Assembly (NCBI GenBank): GCA_028876695.1
Contig: JAGWRH010000079.1
Location: 1-6,925, forward strand
DNA length: 6,925 bases
DNA from: Acidobacteriota bacterium
GTDB lineage: Bacteria > Acidobacteriota > Terriglobia > Acidiferrales > UBA7541
Direction of reading: 5' to 3'
In this document: one piece after another, positions 1 through 5,509 of the stretch
How the letters are laid out: the number at the start of each line of letters is the position of its first letter
Numbering within the stretch: position 1 is the first letter of the stretch
The notes under the pieces: generated by a model
Seen by the model: the letters and a program-made list of their open reading frames with translations, nothing else
What the model was told of the DNA's origin: nothing
Databases searched by the model: none
Program-made: the position numbers and the translations under genes

Positions 1-747
1 GCCGGCGTCGGCGCCTATGGCATGTGGGACAATCATTTCTATCTGGATGCCACCATCTATCGCACGGACCATATCGGCGCGGCCCAACCTTTTGATGGCG
101 TCGGCTTCCCCATCAACATCCAGGGCGTCGCTCCCTACTGGCGTGGCGCGTACCAGGATACGATCGGCAACAATTATTTCGAGATCGGCACCTACGGCAT
201 GCACGTGAAATCCGCGCCTAACGCCGCTACCAGCGCGCTCGCCGGAGGTCTCGATGCTTACACCGACGTGGCCGGCGATTTCCAATACGATCGCACGATC
301 CCGCAGTTCAACAACGACGTCATCTCCGTTCGCGGCACTTTCATCCACGAAAATTCATCGCTGAACGGCACCTTCACTCAAACCGGCGCCGACCTTGTGC
401 CCCATCATCTGAATACCACGCAGGCCAACGTCGAATTTCATCATGGCAACCGCTATTCCGGCGCGTTGGGATGGTTCAATACCACCGGAACCACCGACTT
501 CACACTGTTCAATCCCAGCCCGCCTGGACCGGGGCAGCCAACGCCGACCACCGGCAGCGCCAGCGGCAATCCCGCCAGCAACGGGTACATCATCAATCTT
601 TCCTGGTGGCCGGCTCAGAACATAGACTTGGCCGCACAGTACACCGGCTATTTGAAATTCAATGGCGCGAAGACGAATTACGATGGGTCCGGGCGCAACG
701 CATCTGACAACAACACGATCTATTTGTTGGCCCGATTCGTCTTTTGA
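1..747 (+). CDS. Outer-membrane beta-barrel (porin-like) protein, C-terminal part
   Basis: The reading frame is open from base 1 and ends at TGA 745-747, so 248 C-terminal residues are visible and the N-terminus lies outside the window. The fragment is rich in aromatic, Asn, Gly and Thr residues in short alternating strands (for example NIDLAAQYTGYLKF near residues 212-225) and ends in YLLARFVF. A terminal Phe on an amphipathic strand is the usual signal for outer-membrane barrel assembly. A Gly/Pro/Thr-rich stretch around residues 175-195 looks like an extracellular loop. The ending GRNASDNNTIYLLARFVF resembles acidobacterial proteins often annotated as cytochrome c or porin-like; in those the haem part is N-terminal, and no CxxCH is visible here. 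A secreted cupredoxin follows 119 bases downstream, which suggests a redox role, but that is inference. It could instead be an ordinary channel. The barrel call is fairly firm; the substrate is unknown. Confidence 0.72.
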   Translation, partial: AGVGAYGMWDNHFYLDATIYRTDHIGAAQPFDGVGFPINIQGVAPYWRGAYQDTIGNNYFEIGTYGMHVKSAPNAATSALAGGLDAYTDVAGDFQYDRTIPQFNNDVISVRGTFIHENSSLNGTFTQTGADLVPHHLNTTQANVEFHHGNRYSGALGWFNTTGTTDFTLFNPSPPGPGQPTPTTGSASGNPASNGYIINLSWWPAQNIDLAAQYTGYLKFNGAKTNYDGSGRNASDNNTIYLLARFVF

Positions 748-793
748 GGTTTCGCGTAACGCTCGCGCCGGGCGTTATCGGATTTGCTGTCAT

Positions 794-824
794 CGGCGGC
801 ACGCTCCGAGGAACCGTGCCGCCG
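794..824 (+). repeat. 10-bp perfect inverted repeat (hairpin) between barrel and cupredoxin genes
   Basis: The arm CGGCGGCACG at 794-803 pairs perfectly with CGTGCCGCCG at 815-824 around an 11-base loop. No T-run follows, so it is not a standard intrinsic terminator. It sits 42 bases before the next ATG and could be an mRNA-stabilising or attenuating hairpin between two co-transcribed genes. A smaller 6-bp stem (TAACGC 757-762 / GCGTTA 772-777) lies just after the upstream stop codon. Confidence 0.55.
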
Positions 825-866
825 CGAAGAAAGTGAAAAGCCAAATTTTCGAGTTTCGGAGGCGTT

Positions 867-1616
867 ATGAACCGGACTAAATGGAATGCACTGGTAGTTC
901 TTGCCGCATCCGTGGCGGCCCTCTCCGTTGGCGCCGCAGCTGCCCGCATTGCAGGATCAGGCGCCGCTGCCGCGCGCCGGGCCGCTCAGAGTTCGGCCGC
1001 GATTACCGGAAAAGTGTCTTTCACCGGCACGCCGCCCAAGCGCGCTCCGCTCGACATGTCCGCCGATTCCGTTTGCGCCGGAGAGCACAGCGAGCCCGTC
1101 CTCGCGCCCGACGGCGCCGTCAATTCCAATGGCACGCTGCCCGATGTATTCGTTTACGTTGAAAAGGTTTCCGGCAAATTCCGCGTCCCGCCCGCGGCCA
1201 CTCTGGACCAAACCGGCTGCATGTACGAGCCTCATGTCCTCGGCGTGATGGTTGGCCAGGAATTGGACATCGCCTCGAGCGATCCCACCACTCACAACGT
1301 GCATTTCATGTCCAAAATCAACAAGGCCTGGAATGAGACGCAGGAGCCCGGCGCGCCGCCGCTGATTCACAAATTCACGCGCCCCGAAATCATGATCATG
1401 GTGCACTGCAATCACCACCCGTGGATGAGCGCGTACCTCGGCGTCACCAGCAATCCGTTTTTCGCCGTCACCGGCGACCAGGGCACTTTCACCATCAAGG
1501 GTCTGCCGCCAGGTGACTACACGCTGCACGCCTGGACTAAGGCGTTCGGAACGCAGGAACAAAAGATCACGGTGCGCGCCGGCGAAACCACCACCGCCAA
1601 CTTCACCTTTAAATGA
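867..1616 (+). CDS. Secreted cupredoxin-like (amicyanin-type loop) protein with C-terminal beta-sandwich
   Basis: The product is 249 residues. The ATG at 867 is supported by GGAGG at 858-862. Residues 1-26 form a Sec signal (KW, then a hydrophobic Ala/Val/Leu run ending in AAAA), so the protein should be periplasmic or extracellular. Residues 45-200 look like a blue-copper fold. TTHNVHF supplies a candidate ligand His143. CNHHPWM supplies Cys181, His184 and Met187, a Cys-x2-His-x2-Met spacing like that of amicyanin. Cys70 and Cys118 may form a disulfide. Residues 200-249 (GTFTIKGLPPGDYTLHAW onward) match the carboxypeptidase-regulatory-like beta-sandwich common in secreted proteins. Relatives are sometimes annotated as methylamine utilisation proteins, but no methylamine dehydrogenase genes are seen here. 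The likely role is copper-based electron transfer, perhaps with the upstream barrel protein. Copper binding is inferred from motif order; no redox partner is proven. Confidence 0.82.
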   Translation: MNRTKWNALVVLAASVAALSVGAAAARIAGSGAAAARRAAQSSAAITGKVSFTGTPPKRAPLDMSADSVCAGEHSEPVLAPDGAVNSNGTLPDVFVYVEKVSGKFRVPPAATLDQTGCMYEPHVLGVMVGQELDIASSDPTTHNVHFMSKINKAWNETQEPGAPPLIHKFTRPEIMIMVHCNHHPWMSAYLGVTSNPFFAVTGDQGTFTIKGLPPGDYTLHAWTKAFGTQEQKITVRAGETTTANFTFK

Positions 1617-1640
1617 ATGCTCTACGGAAAGCGCATGCGT

Positions 1641-1697
1641 TGTCATCCCGAACCCAGCGCCGACGAATTGGGTCGGCGATTGCGTGAGGGACCTGCT
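1641..1697. repeat. Intergenic imperfect palindrome, copy 1 of a GA/GA-loop type
   Basis: The outer arms TCCC (1646-1649) and GGGA (1688-1691) pair. Each is followed inward by GA (1650-1651 and 1686-1687), giving a symmetric GA/GA internal loop. Inside is a 7-bp hairpin, CGCCGAC 1658-1664 / GTCGGCG 1672-1678. A competing 5-bp pairing ACCCA 1652-1656 / TGGGT 1669-1673 is also possible. The flanking words TGTCATCCCGA and GAGGGACCTGC resemble a short repeat that I recall as frequent between genes in Acidobacteriota; this is recollection and was not searched. Confidence 0.5.
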
Positions 1698-1751
1698 TTT
1701 GCTTTCTCGGCGCTTTTTGGCCTTTCGAGTGCCCTTTACCCTCCGCCGCAC

Positions 1752-1790
1752 TCATTCTGAGGCGGTCCGTCGAGGAGCGCCGAAGAATCC
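1752..1790. repeat. Intergenic imperfect palindrome, copy 2 of a GA/GA-loop type
   Basis: ATTCT (1754-1758) pairs with AGAAT (1784-1788). Inside come GA (1759-1760) and GA (1782-1783), again a symmetric GA/GA internal loop, then GGCG (1761-1764) pairing with CGCC (1778-1781) around a 13-base loop. The architecture matches the palindrome about 100 bases upstream although the stem sequences differ. Compensating changes of this kind suggest that structure, not primary sequence, is conserved. Confidence 0.5.
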
Positions 1791-1831
1791 GTCCGAAGCC
1801 TCGCGCGCCCCGTGCTTTCGCCGGGTTGCCG

Positions 1832-1837
1832 TATACT
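1832..1837 (+). promoter_or_regulatory. -10-like box TATACT before the GNAT gene
   Basis: TATACT matches the sigma-70 consensus TATAAT at five of six positions. No recognisable -35 lies 16-18 bases upstream. Transcription would begin near 1843-1845, roughly 10 bases before the ATG at 1854, leaving no room for a Shine-Dalgarno site; none is visible. If real, it rules out the upstream in-frame GTG at 1812 as the start. Confidence 0.45.
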
Positions 1838-1853
1838 CGCACGCACCAAATCT

Positions 1854-2435
1854 ATGCGTGCGACCCAATCCACGACTCCTCTCCTTAAAACTCGTCGCCT
1901 TCTTCTGCGCCCGCTTGAACTGGCCGATGCTTCGCAAATCCAGCTCGTCTTCCCTCAGTGGGAAATCGTCCGCTATCTCTCGAACCGTGTCCCGTGGCCA
2001 TATCCTTGCGATGGCGCGCTCGCTTTTATCCGCGACGACGCTCTCGCTGCCGCGGCGCGCGGCGAAGCATGGAATTGGACTCTTCGGCTCAAATCGAATC
2101 CCGCGCACATCATTGGGGGCATCGAGCTCCGCAAGAATGAACGTGACAATCGTGGATTCTGGCTCGATCCCGAATTTCATCGCCAGGGATACATGACCGA
2201 AGCTGCCGCCTCCGTCACCGAATTCTGGTTCGATGTCTTGCAGTTTTCCGTGCTACGCACTTCCAAGGCAGTGGCAAACGTCGCCTCGTGCCGCATCTCT
2301 GAAGAACAGGGCATGCGTATCATCGGTCGCGTCGAACGCGAGTACATCTCCGGTCGCCAACCGGCGGAAATTTGGGAAATCACGGCCAGCGAGTGGCGCG
2401 CCCGTCAACTCGCGAAGCGTGATCCCGCAATGTAG
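1854..2435 (+). CDS. GNAT-family N-acetyltransferase, RimJ/RimL type
   Basis: The product is 193 residues, a usual length for this family. It would transfer an acetyl group from acetyl-CoA to an amine, often a protein N-terminus or a small molecule; the substrate is not predictable. The opening LLKTRRLLLRPLELADA (residues 10-26) is the standard first strand and helix of RimJ/RimL-like enzymes. RGFWLDPEFHRQGYMTEA (residues 100-117) is the acetyl-CoA-binding motif A, with HRQGYM as a variant of the Q/R-x-x-G-x-G/A loop. ANVASCRISEEQGMRIIG (141-158) fits the motif B region, in which an Asn, a Ser and a terminal Gly are typical. An in-frame GTG at 1812 would add 14 residues, but the ATG at 1854 fits the family N-terminus and the -10 box at 1832-1837. 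No Shine-Dalgarno site is visible. It appears to be a single-gene unit in the cytoplasm. Confidence 0.85.
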   Translation: MRATQSTTPLLKTRRLLLRPLELADASQIQLVFPQWEIVRYLSNRVPWPYPCDGALAFIRDDALAAAARGEAWNWTLRLKSNPAHIIGGIELRKNERDNRGFWLDPEFHRQGYMTEAAASVTEFWFDVLQFSVLRTSKAVANVASCRISEEQGMRIIGRVEREYISGRQPAEIWEITASEWRARQLAKRDPAM

Positions 2436-2475
2436 CCCCGCTCCAGCTTCTAACCACCAGCCTCCAGAATTTACC

Positions 2476-2484
2476 TGATACAAT
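2476..2484 (+). promoter_or_regulatory. Extended -10-like promoter element before the exported protein gene
   Basis: TGATACAAT contains an extended -10 TG, one base, then TACAAT (five of six to consensus). No good -35 is seen, which is tolerable for an extended -10 promoter. The predicted transcript start is near 2491, just upstream of the hairpin at 2512-2530. Confidence 0.4.
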
Positions 2485-2696
2485 TTGCCGGTCATTCCTG
2501 TTGGCGTCAGTCGGGGCGTTTTTCGCCCCGGATGCGAATGAAACTAGGCAGCCACAACTCGACATCGCTTGCAGCCCGCAAGGCTGCCGCGTCCATTCCG
2601 CGCACACACCGCTTCAGCCGAGTATTCGCCTTTGACTCGCGTCCGAGGATCGCTGCTACCCGAGACGCACGTTCGGACTGTGGCACACGCAAGTCG
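2485..2696 (+). other. Hairpin-rich leader or N-terminal extension before the exported protein
   Basis: This stretch can be read in frame from ATG 2532 or 2538, but it looks more like untranslated leader. It contains the hairpin CGGGGCG 2512-2518 / CGCCCCG 2524-2530 with a five-T loop. It also has GGCAGCC 2547-2553 / GGCTGCC 2582-2588, enclosing a small TTGC/GCAA hairpin (2569-2572 / 2578-2581), and GTCCGA 2641-2646 / TCGGAC 2673-2678. Read as protein it gives a basic, low-information stretch with many codons rarer in neighbouring genes (CGA, CTA, ACA, GTA, GCA). I recognise no known riboswitch, 6S, tmRNA or RNase P consensus in it. Confidence 0.4.
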
Positions 2697-3341
2697 TTGA
2701 AAATACTCGGTCGAGCACGGCATCCGCCTGGAACAGTTTTGCTCTTATTGGCCTGCGCTCTAATTGCGCCCTCGGCGCCGGCTTTCTCTGGCCAGCTGAC
2801 CCCTGAGCAAGTCCGCGCGGCCTATTCCATTGGCCGCGATCAAAACCACCGCGCAGCGTTCTTCGCTGTTTACGTCCATTTGCCGCATCCGCTGCAAACC
2901 GGCCCGGACGTTCATCTCATCGAATTTCGCACCCCGTACGAGCAGGTCGCCCTTCGCGCACGCGAAAATCAGTGGAGCAACTACCTCGCGTCCGACGCGG
3001 AGAAGGATTACGAAAGCCGTCCGCGCGAAGTGATCGTTCGCTTCCTGATTTTTGAGACTCCCACCTTCGATTTCCCCGCAACCGAAGCCCATCCGGACGT
3101 AGGCGGCTTCCAATTCCGCATTTCGCAAGGTAAACGCGATATCGAGTTCAGCAAAGTGACCGTTGATGATGCAGTTCCGGTCGGAGCGGGCTCGCTCGGT
3201 TCAGGAGGACGTGGAGGCCTCGATATTCAACTTCACTTCGCCACATCCCAATTCGATCCGGAGCTTCCCGTAACCATCGAAGCCATCGCTCCCACGGGCC
3301 AAACATTCTCGGCAACGTTCAACGTCGCCGCGTTGAAATAA
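2697..3341 (+). CDS. Exported protein of unknown function
   Basis: I do not recognise the family. The frame is open from ATG 2532 (269 residues). I chose the TTG at 2697 (214 residues) because it gives an orthodox signal peptide: MKILGRARHPPGT, then hydrophobic VLLLLACALIAP, then SAPAFSG with cleavage likely after APA or AFS (residue 29 or 31). Starting at 2532 would place 55 unlikely residues before it. Neither start has a clear Shine-Dalgarno site. LLAC at residues 17-20 resembles a lipobox but leaves a short hydrophobic core, so a lipoprotein is the less likely reading. The mature part (about 32-214) has alternating strands, a Gly-rich linker at 163-174 (GAGSLGSGGRGG) and no cysteine. VIVRFLIFETPTFDF and FSATFNVAAL suggest a beta-rich fold. 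It probably sits in the periplasm or outside the cell. The coding call is firm; the start is uncertain. Confidence 0.7.
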   Translation: MKILGRARHPPGTVLLLLACALIAPSAPAFSGQLTPEQVRAAYSIGRDQNHRAAFFAVYVHLPHPLQTGPDVHLIEFRTPYEQVALRARENQWSNYLASDAEKDYESRPREVIVRFLIFETPTFDFPATEAHPDVGGFQFRISQGKRDIEFSKVTVDDAVPVGAGSLGSGGRGGLDIQLHFATSQFDPELPVTIEAIAPTGQTFSATFNVAALK

Positions 3342-3342
3342 C

Positions 3343-3376
3343 CGCCCGCGCCGGTTTTGCGCGCTGTGCGCGGGCG
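3343..3376. repeat. 9-bp perfect inverted repeat after the exported protein gene
   Basis: CGCCCGCGC (3343-3351) pairs perfectly with GCGCGGGCG (3368-3376) around a 16-base loop. The repeat begins two bases after the TAA at 3339-3341, where a terminator would be expected, but no T-run follows. It also brackets the candidate -35 of the downstream promoter, so it could equally be a regulator-binding site. Confidence 0.5.
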
Positions 3377-3385
3377 TGCTAGGGT
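3357..3385 (+). promoter_or_regulatory. Candidate promoter for sppA
   Basis: TTGCGC (3357-3362) matches the first three bases of the -35 consensus. A 17-base spacer follows, then TAGGGT (3380-3385) as a weak -10 preceded by the extended TG (3377-3378). Transcription would start near 3392, leaving a leader of about 53 bases with the Shine-Dalgarno site. Confidence 0.35.
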
Positions 3386-3444
3386 AATCGGAAATTCCGC
3401 GCCGCCTCCTGCGCGCGGATTTTTTCGGCAAGGAGCACCGACCA

Positions 3445-5133
3445 ATGACATGGGCCAAGCGCCGCGCCATTATCGTCACCGTTGTGATCCTGTTTTTCGC
3501 CGCCATCATCTGGGCAGCTCTGGGGCCGCGTGAACTGATGGGTAAATCGGTCCTCGTGATGGACGTGAACGGCGATATCGAAGACCAGGCGCCGCTGAAC
3601 CCGTTCGCTCTGGTCACCGGCAACCGCCCTTCCGTGCTTCAGGACTACATCGGCGCCATCGATTCCGCGCGCACCGATCCGCGCATTACGGGGCTGGTGG
3701 TGCGCATCGGGGATCTCGGCGGCGGCTGGGCCAAAATCGAGGAATTGCGCTCGCATCTGCTGGCGTTCCGCGCGAGCCGCAAACCGAACATCTGCTATCT
3801 CGGATACGACGGCATCGGCAACCCCGAATACTATCTGGCCAGCGCCTGCTCCCAGGTTTGGCTGGTTCCCACCAACTCGGTCAGCATCACCGGAATGATG
3901 GCCCAGGCGCTTTTTTTGCGCGGTAGCCTCGATAAGCTGAAGGTCGTGCCCGAGGTTTACCACATCGCGGAATTTAAAACCGCCTACAACACTTACACCG
4001 AGAAAAAATTTACGCCCGCGCACCGCGAGGAAGTCGAATCGGTGCTCGGCGGCGTCTTTAATCAATACGTCACGGAGACAGCTGCGGCGCGGCGCATCGA
4101 TCGCGCCAAGTTCCAGGCGCTCGTCGCCACCGGCCCCTTTTCCGGCAGAGAGGCTGTGCACAACGAATTGATCGACCGACTCGCCTATTGGGATCAGGTG
4201 CAGGACTACTTCAAGGAGCGCGGCGGTTGGAATCCGATTACCCTCGAACGCTATGGAAATCTGCTGCGGCGGTCGAGCGGGCCGCGCATCGCCGTTGTGT
4301 ACGCCACGGGTGAAATCGCCTCGGGAGATTCCGGCTCGAGCCCGACGAGCGGCACGATTATGGGCGGCGACACGATCGCCGCGGCTTTGCGCAGCGCCCG
4401 GCAGGATAAAGGCGTGCGCGCCATCGTCCTGCGCGTCGATTCCGGCGGTGGATCGGTGGTGGCGAGCGAAGTGATTCGCCGTGAAGTGGAACTGGCCGAG
4501 GCGCAAAAGCCGGTTGTCGTGTCGATGGCCGATCTCGCCGCTTCCGGCGGCTACTGGATTTCGGTTCCCGCGGCGAAAATCGTGGCCGAGCCCGATACCG
4601 AAACCGGTTCGATCGGCGTGCTCGCCGGGAAAATGAATATCGCCGGCCTCTACAGCCTGCTCGGACTGAGCACCGACTACGTCGCCACCAGCGAAAACGC
4701 CACGCTCTTTTCCGAACAGCAGAATTTCACGCCGGCGCAGCAGGCCTATATTCAGAAAACGCTGCAGGAGACGTACGATACGTTCACCCGCACCGTGGCC
4801 GCCGATCGCCACCTGAGCGTCGAGGCCGTGGACAAAATCGCCAAGGGCCGCGTCTGGACAGGCGAACAGGCGAAGCAGTTGGGCCTGGTTGATTATCTCG
4901 GCGGGCTCGACCGCGCCATTGCCGTGGCCAAGGAACTTGCTAATATTCCCGAGCGCCAATCCGTCAGCATCCAGCGCCTCCCGCGGCAGAAAAGCCTTCT
5001 CGACCAGCTGCTTCAATGGGAAGAAGATCAGATCAGCGGACGAACGCCTTCGCTCGCCGCCGCGCTCCAGCAGATTCTCGGCACCATGGAGCCGGTGCAA
5101 GCCCGCGTCCCGTACGTATTGCATATTCGCTGA
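3445..5133 (+). CDS. sppA: Signal peptide peptidase SppA, long (67K) form
   Basis: This is a membrane-bound serine protease of family S49 (Ser/Lys dyad) that degrades signal peptides left in the membrane after secretion. The product is 562 residues, somewhat shorter than the 618 of the E. coli protein but long enough for both tandem domains; short-form SppA is about half this size. Residues 8-25 are a single N-terminal transmembrane anchor. The N-terminal domain spans about 35-270 and carries the expected general-base Lys178 in AEFKTAYNTY. The C-terminal domain spans about 280-510 and carries the nucleophile Ser367 in DLAASGGYWIS, followed by TGSIGV at 387-392. The loop DSGGGS (332-337) has Gly334 where most relatives have Pro (SPGGS). 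ATG 3445 has AAGGAG at 3430-3435, nine bases away. It appears monocistronic. A long antisense frame covers the whole gene and is a GC-driven shadow. Confidence 0.95.
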   Translation: MTWAKRRAIIVTVVILFFAAIIWAALGPRELMGKSVLVMDVNGDIEDQAPLNPFALVTGNRPSVLQDYIGAIDSARTDPRITGLVVRIGDLGGGWAKIEELRSHLLAFRASRKPNICYLGYDGIGNPEYYLASACSQVWLVPTNSVSITGMMAQALFLRGSLDKLKVVPEVYHIAEFKTAYNTYTEKKFTPAHREEVESVLGGVFNQYVTETAAARRIDRAKFQALVATGPFSGREAVHNELIDRLAYWDQVQDYFKERGGWNPITLERYGNLLRRSSGPRIAVVYATGEIASGDSGSSPTSGTIMGGDTIAAALRSARQDKGVRAIVLRVDSGGGSVVASEVIRREVELAEAQKPVVVSMADLAASGGYWISVPAAKIVAEPDTETGSIGVLAGKMNIAGLYSLLGLSTDYVATSENATLFSEQQNFTPAQQAYIQKTLQETYDTFTRTVAADRHLSVEAVDKIAKGRVWTGEQAKQLGLVDYLGGLDRAIAVAKELANIPERQSVSIQRLPRQKSLLDQLLQWEEDQISGRTPSLAAALQQILGTMEPVQARVPYVLHIR

Positions 5134-5153
5134 TCGCGTCTCGCGCGCCTGCG

Positions 5154-5182
5154 CTGAAAGCTCCGCCAACTTTCGCTATACT
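5154..5182 (+). promoter_or_regulatory. Promoter for the tRNA-Cys transcript
   Basis: CTGAAA (5154-5159, four of six to TTGACA) and TATACT (5177-5182, five of six to TATAAT) are separated by exactly 17 bases. Transcription would begin near 5189, about 80 bases before the mature tRNA 5' end. This is the best-formed sigma-70-type promoter in the window. Confidence 0.6.
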
Positions 5183-5190
5183 CAAGATCG

Positions 5191-5260
5191 AGGGGTACCC
5201 AAAAACGCTTTGCGTTTTAAGGCAGTAGCCGGGTCCCCGAAGCAATCTTTCGCTTCGGGC
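5191..5260 (+). repeat. Multi-hairpin element in the tRNA-Cys leader
   Basis: GGGGTACCC (5192-5200) pairs imperfectly with GGGTCCCC (5231-5238) to close a branched structure. Inside are AAAACGC 5202-5208 / GCGTTTT 5212-5218 (three-base loop) and GGC 5221-5223 / GCC 5228-5230. An 8-bp hairpin, CCCGAAGC 5236-5243 / GCTTCGGG 5252-5259, follows and competes for the last bases of the closing stem. GGTACCCAA (5194-5202) recurs inside the tRNA at 5273-5281. The element could be a palindromic intergenic repeat or a tRNA-precursor leader. Confidence 0.5.
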
Positions 5261-5267
5261 TGCAAGT

Positions 5268-5342
5268 GGCGCGGTACCCAAGTGGCAAGGGAGAGGTCTG
5301 CAAAACCTTCACTCGTGGGTTCGATTCCCACCCGCGCCTCCA
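5268..5342 (+). tRNA. tRNA-Cys (anticodon GCA) with encoded CCA
   Basis: A full cloverleaf can be folded by eye. The acceptor stem is GGCGCGG (5268-5274) with CCGCGCC (5332-5338), followed by discriminator T5339 and encoded CCA 5340-5342. U8 A9 precede a D arm with a CCC/GGG stem. The anticodon stem GAGGT (5293-5297) / ACCTT (5305-5309) holds the loop CTGCAAA with anticodon GCA at 5300-5302. The T arm is GTGGG TTCGATT CCCAC, ending at 5331. The U73 discriminator and GCA anticodon both identify cysteine. It lies about 135 bases after sppA with its own promoter. No T-rich terminator is visible downstream, so the transcript may continue. Confidence 0.97.
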
Positions 5343-5493
5343 TCACATTTCCTTGCACAGCGGCAGTTCTTCAGGTTCGCGAGATATCGGTGCCGAAATG
5401 ATACGGCTCCTAAGCACGGCGTCGAGCCATTCAACCATAATCGAATTCGGATCGTGCAGCAGCGTCTCCCAGCACGTACCGCGCGTCTAATTT

Positions 5494-5501
5494 AGGAGAG
5501 G
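5494..5501 (+). promoter_or_regulatory. Ribosome binding site that decides the transaldolase start
   Basis: AGGAGAGG ends eight bases before ATG 5510. It overlaps the alternative in-frame GTG at 5501, which therefore cannot use it. Confidence 0.8.
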
Positions 5502-5509
5502 TGGACAGC

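Noticed and set aside
957..1751. A 264-codon open frame antisense to the cupredoxin gene
   Set aside because: The translation is low in recognisable features, begins inside the palindromic spacer, and overlaps a gene with a signal peptide and conserved copper motifs.
1513..2196. A 227-codon + strand frame spanning the cupredoxin end, the spacer and the GNAT start
   Set aside because: It runs out of frame through two better-supported genes and the palindromic repeats, and its translation is Arg/Ser/Pro-rich without domains.
2443..2466. Tandem-like words CCAGCTTCTA and CCAGCCTCCA after the GNAT gene
   Set aside because: Only two imperfect copies at 14-base spacing, about 9 of 14 matches; not enough to call a repeat.
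2485..2696. Known structured RNA (6S, tmRNA, RNase P RNA, SRP RNA or a familiar riboswitch)
   Set aside because: The hairpins do not match any consensus I could recall for these RNAs, so only a generic structured leader is claimed.
3379..5169. A 596-codon open frame antisense to sppA
   Set aside because: It mirrors the codon structure of a clearly functional SppA on the + strand, has no recognisable domain, and is typical of antisense openness in GC-rich genes.
5268..5509. tRNA-Cys as an integration site for a mobile element
   Set aside because: No integrase gene and no second copy of the tRNA 3' end are visible in the window.
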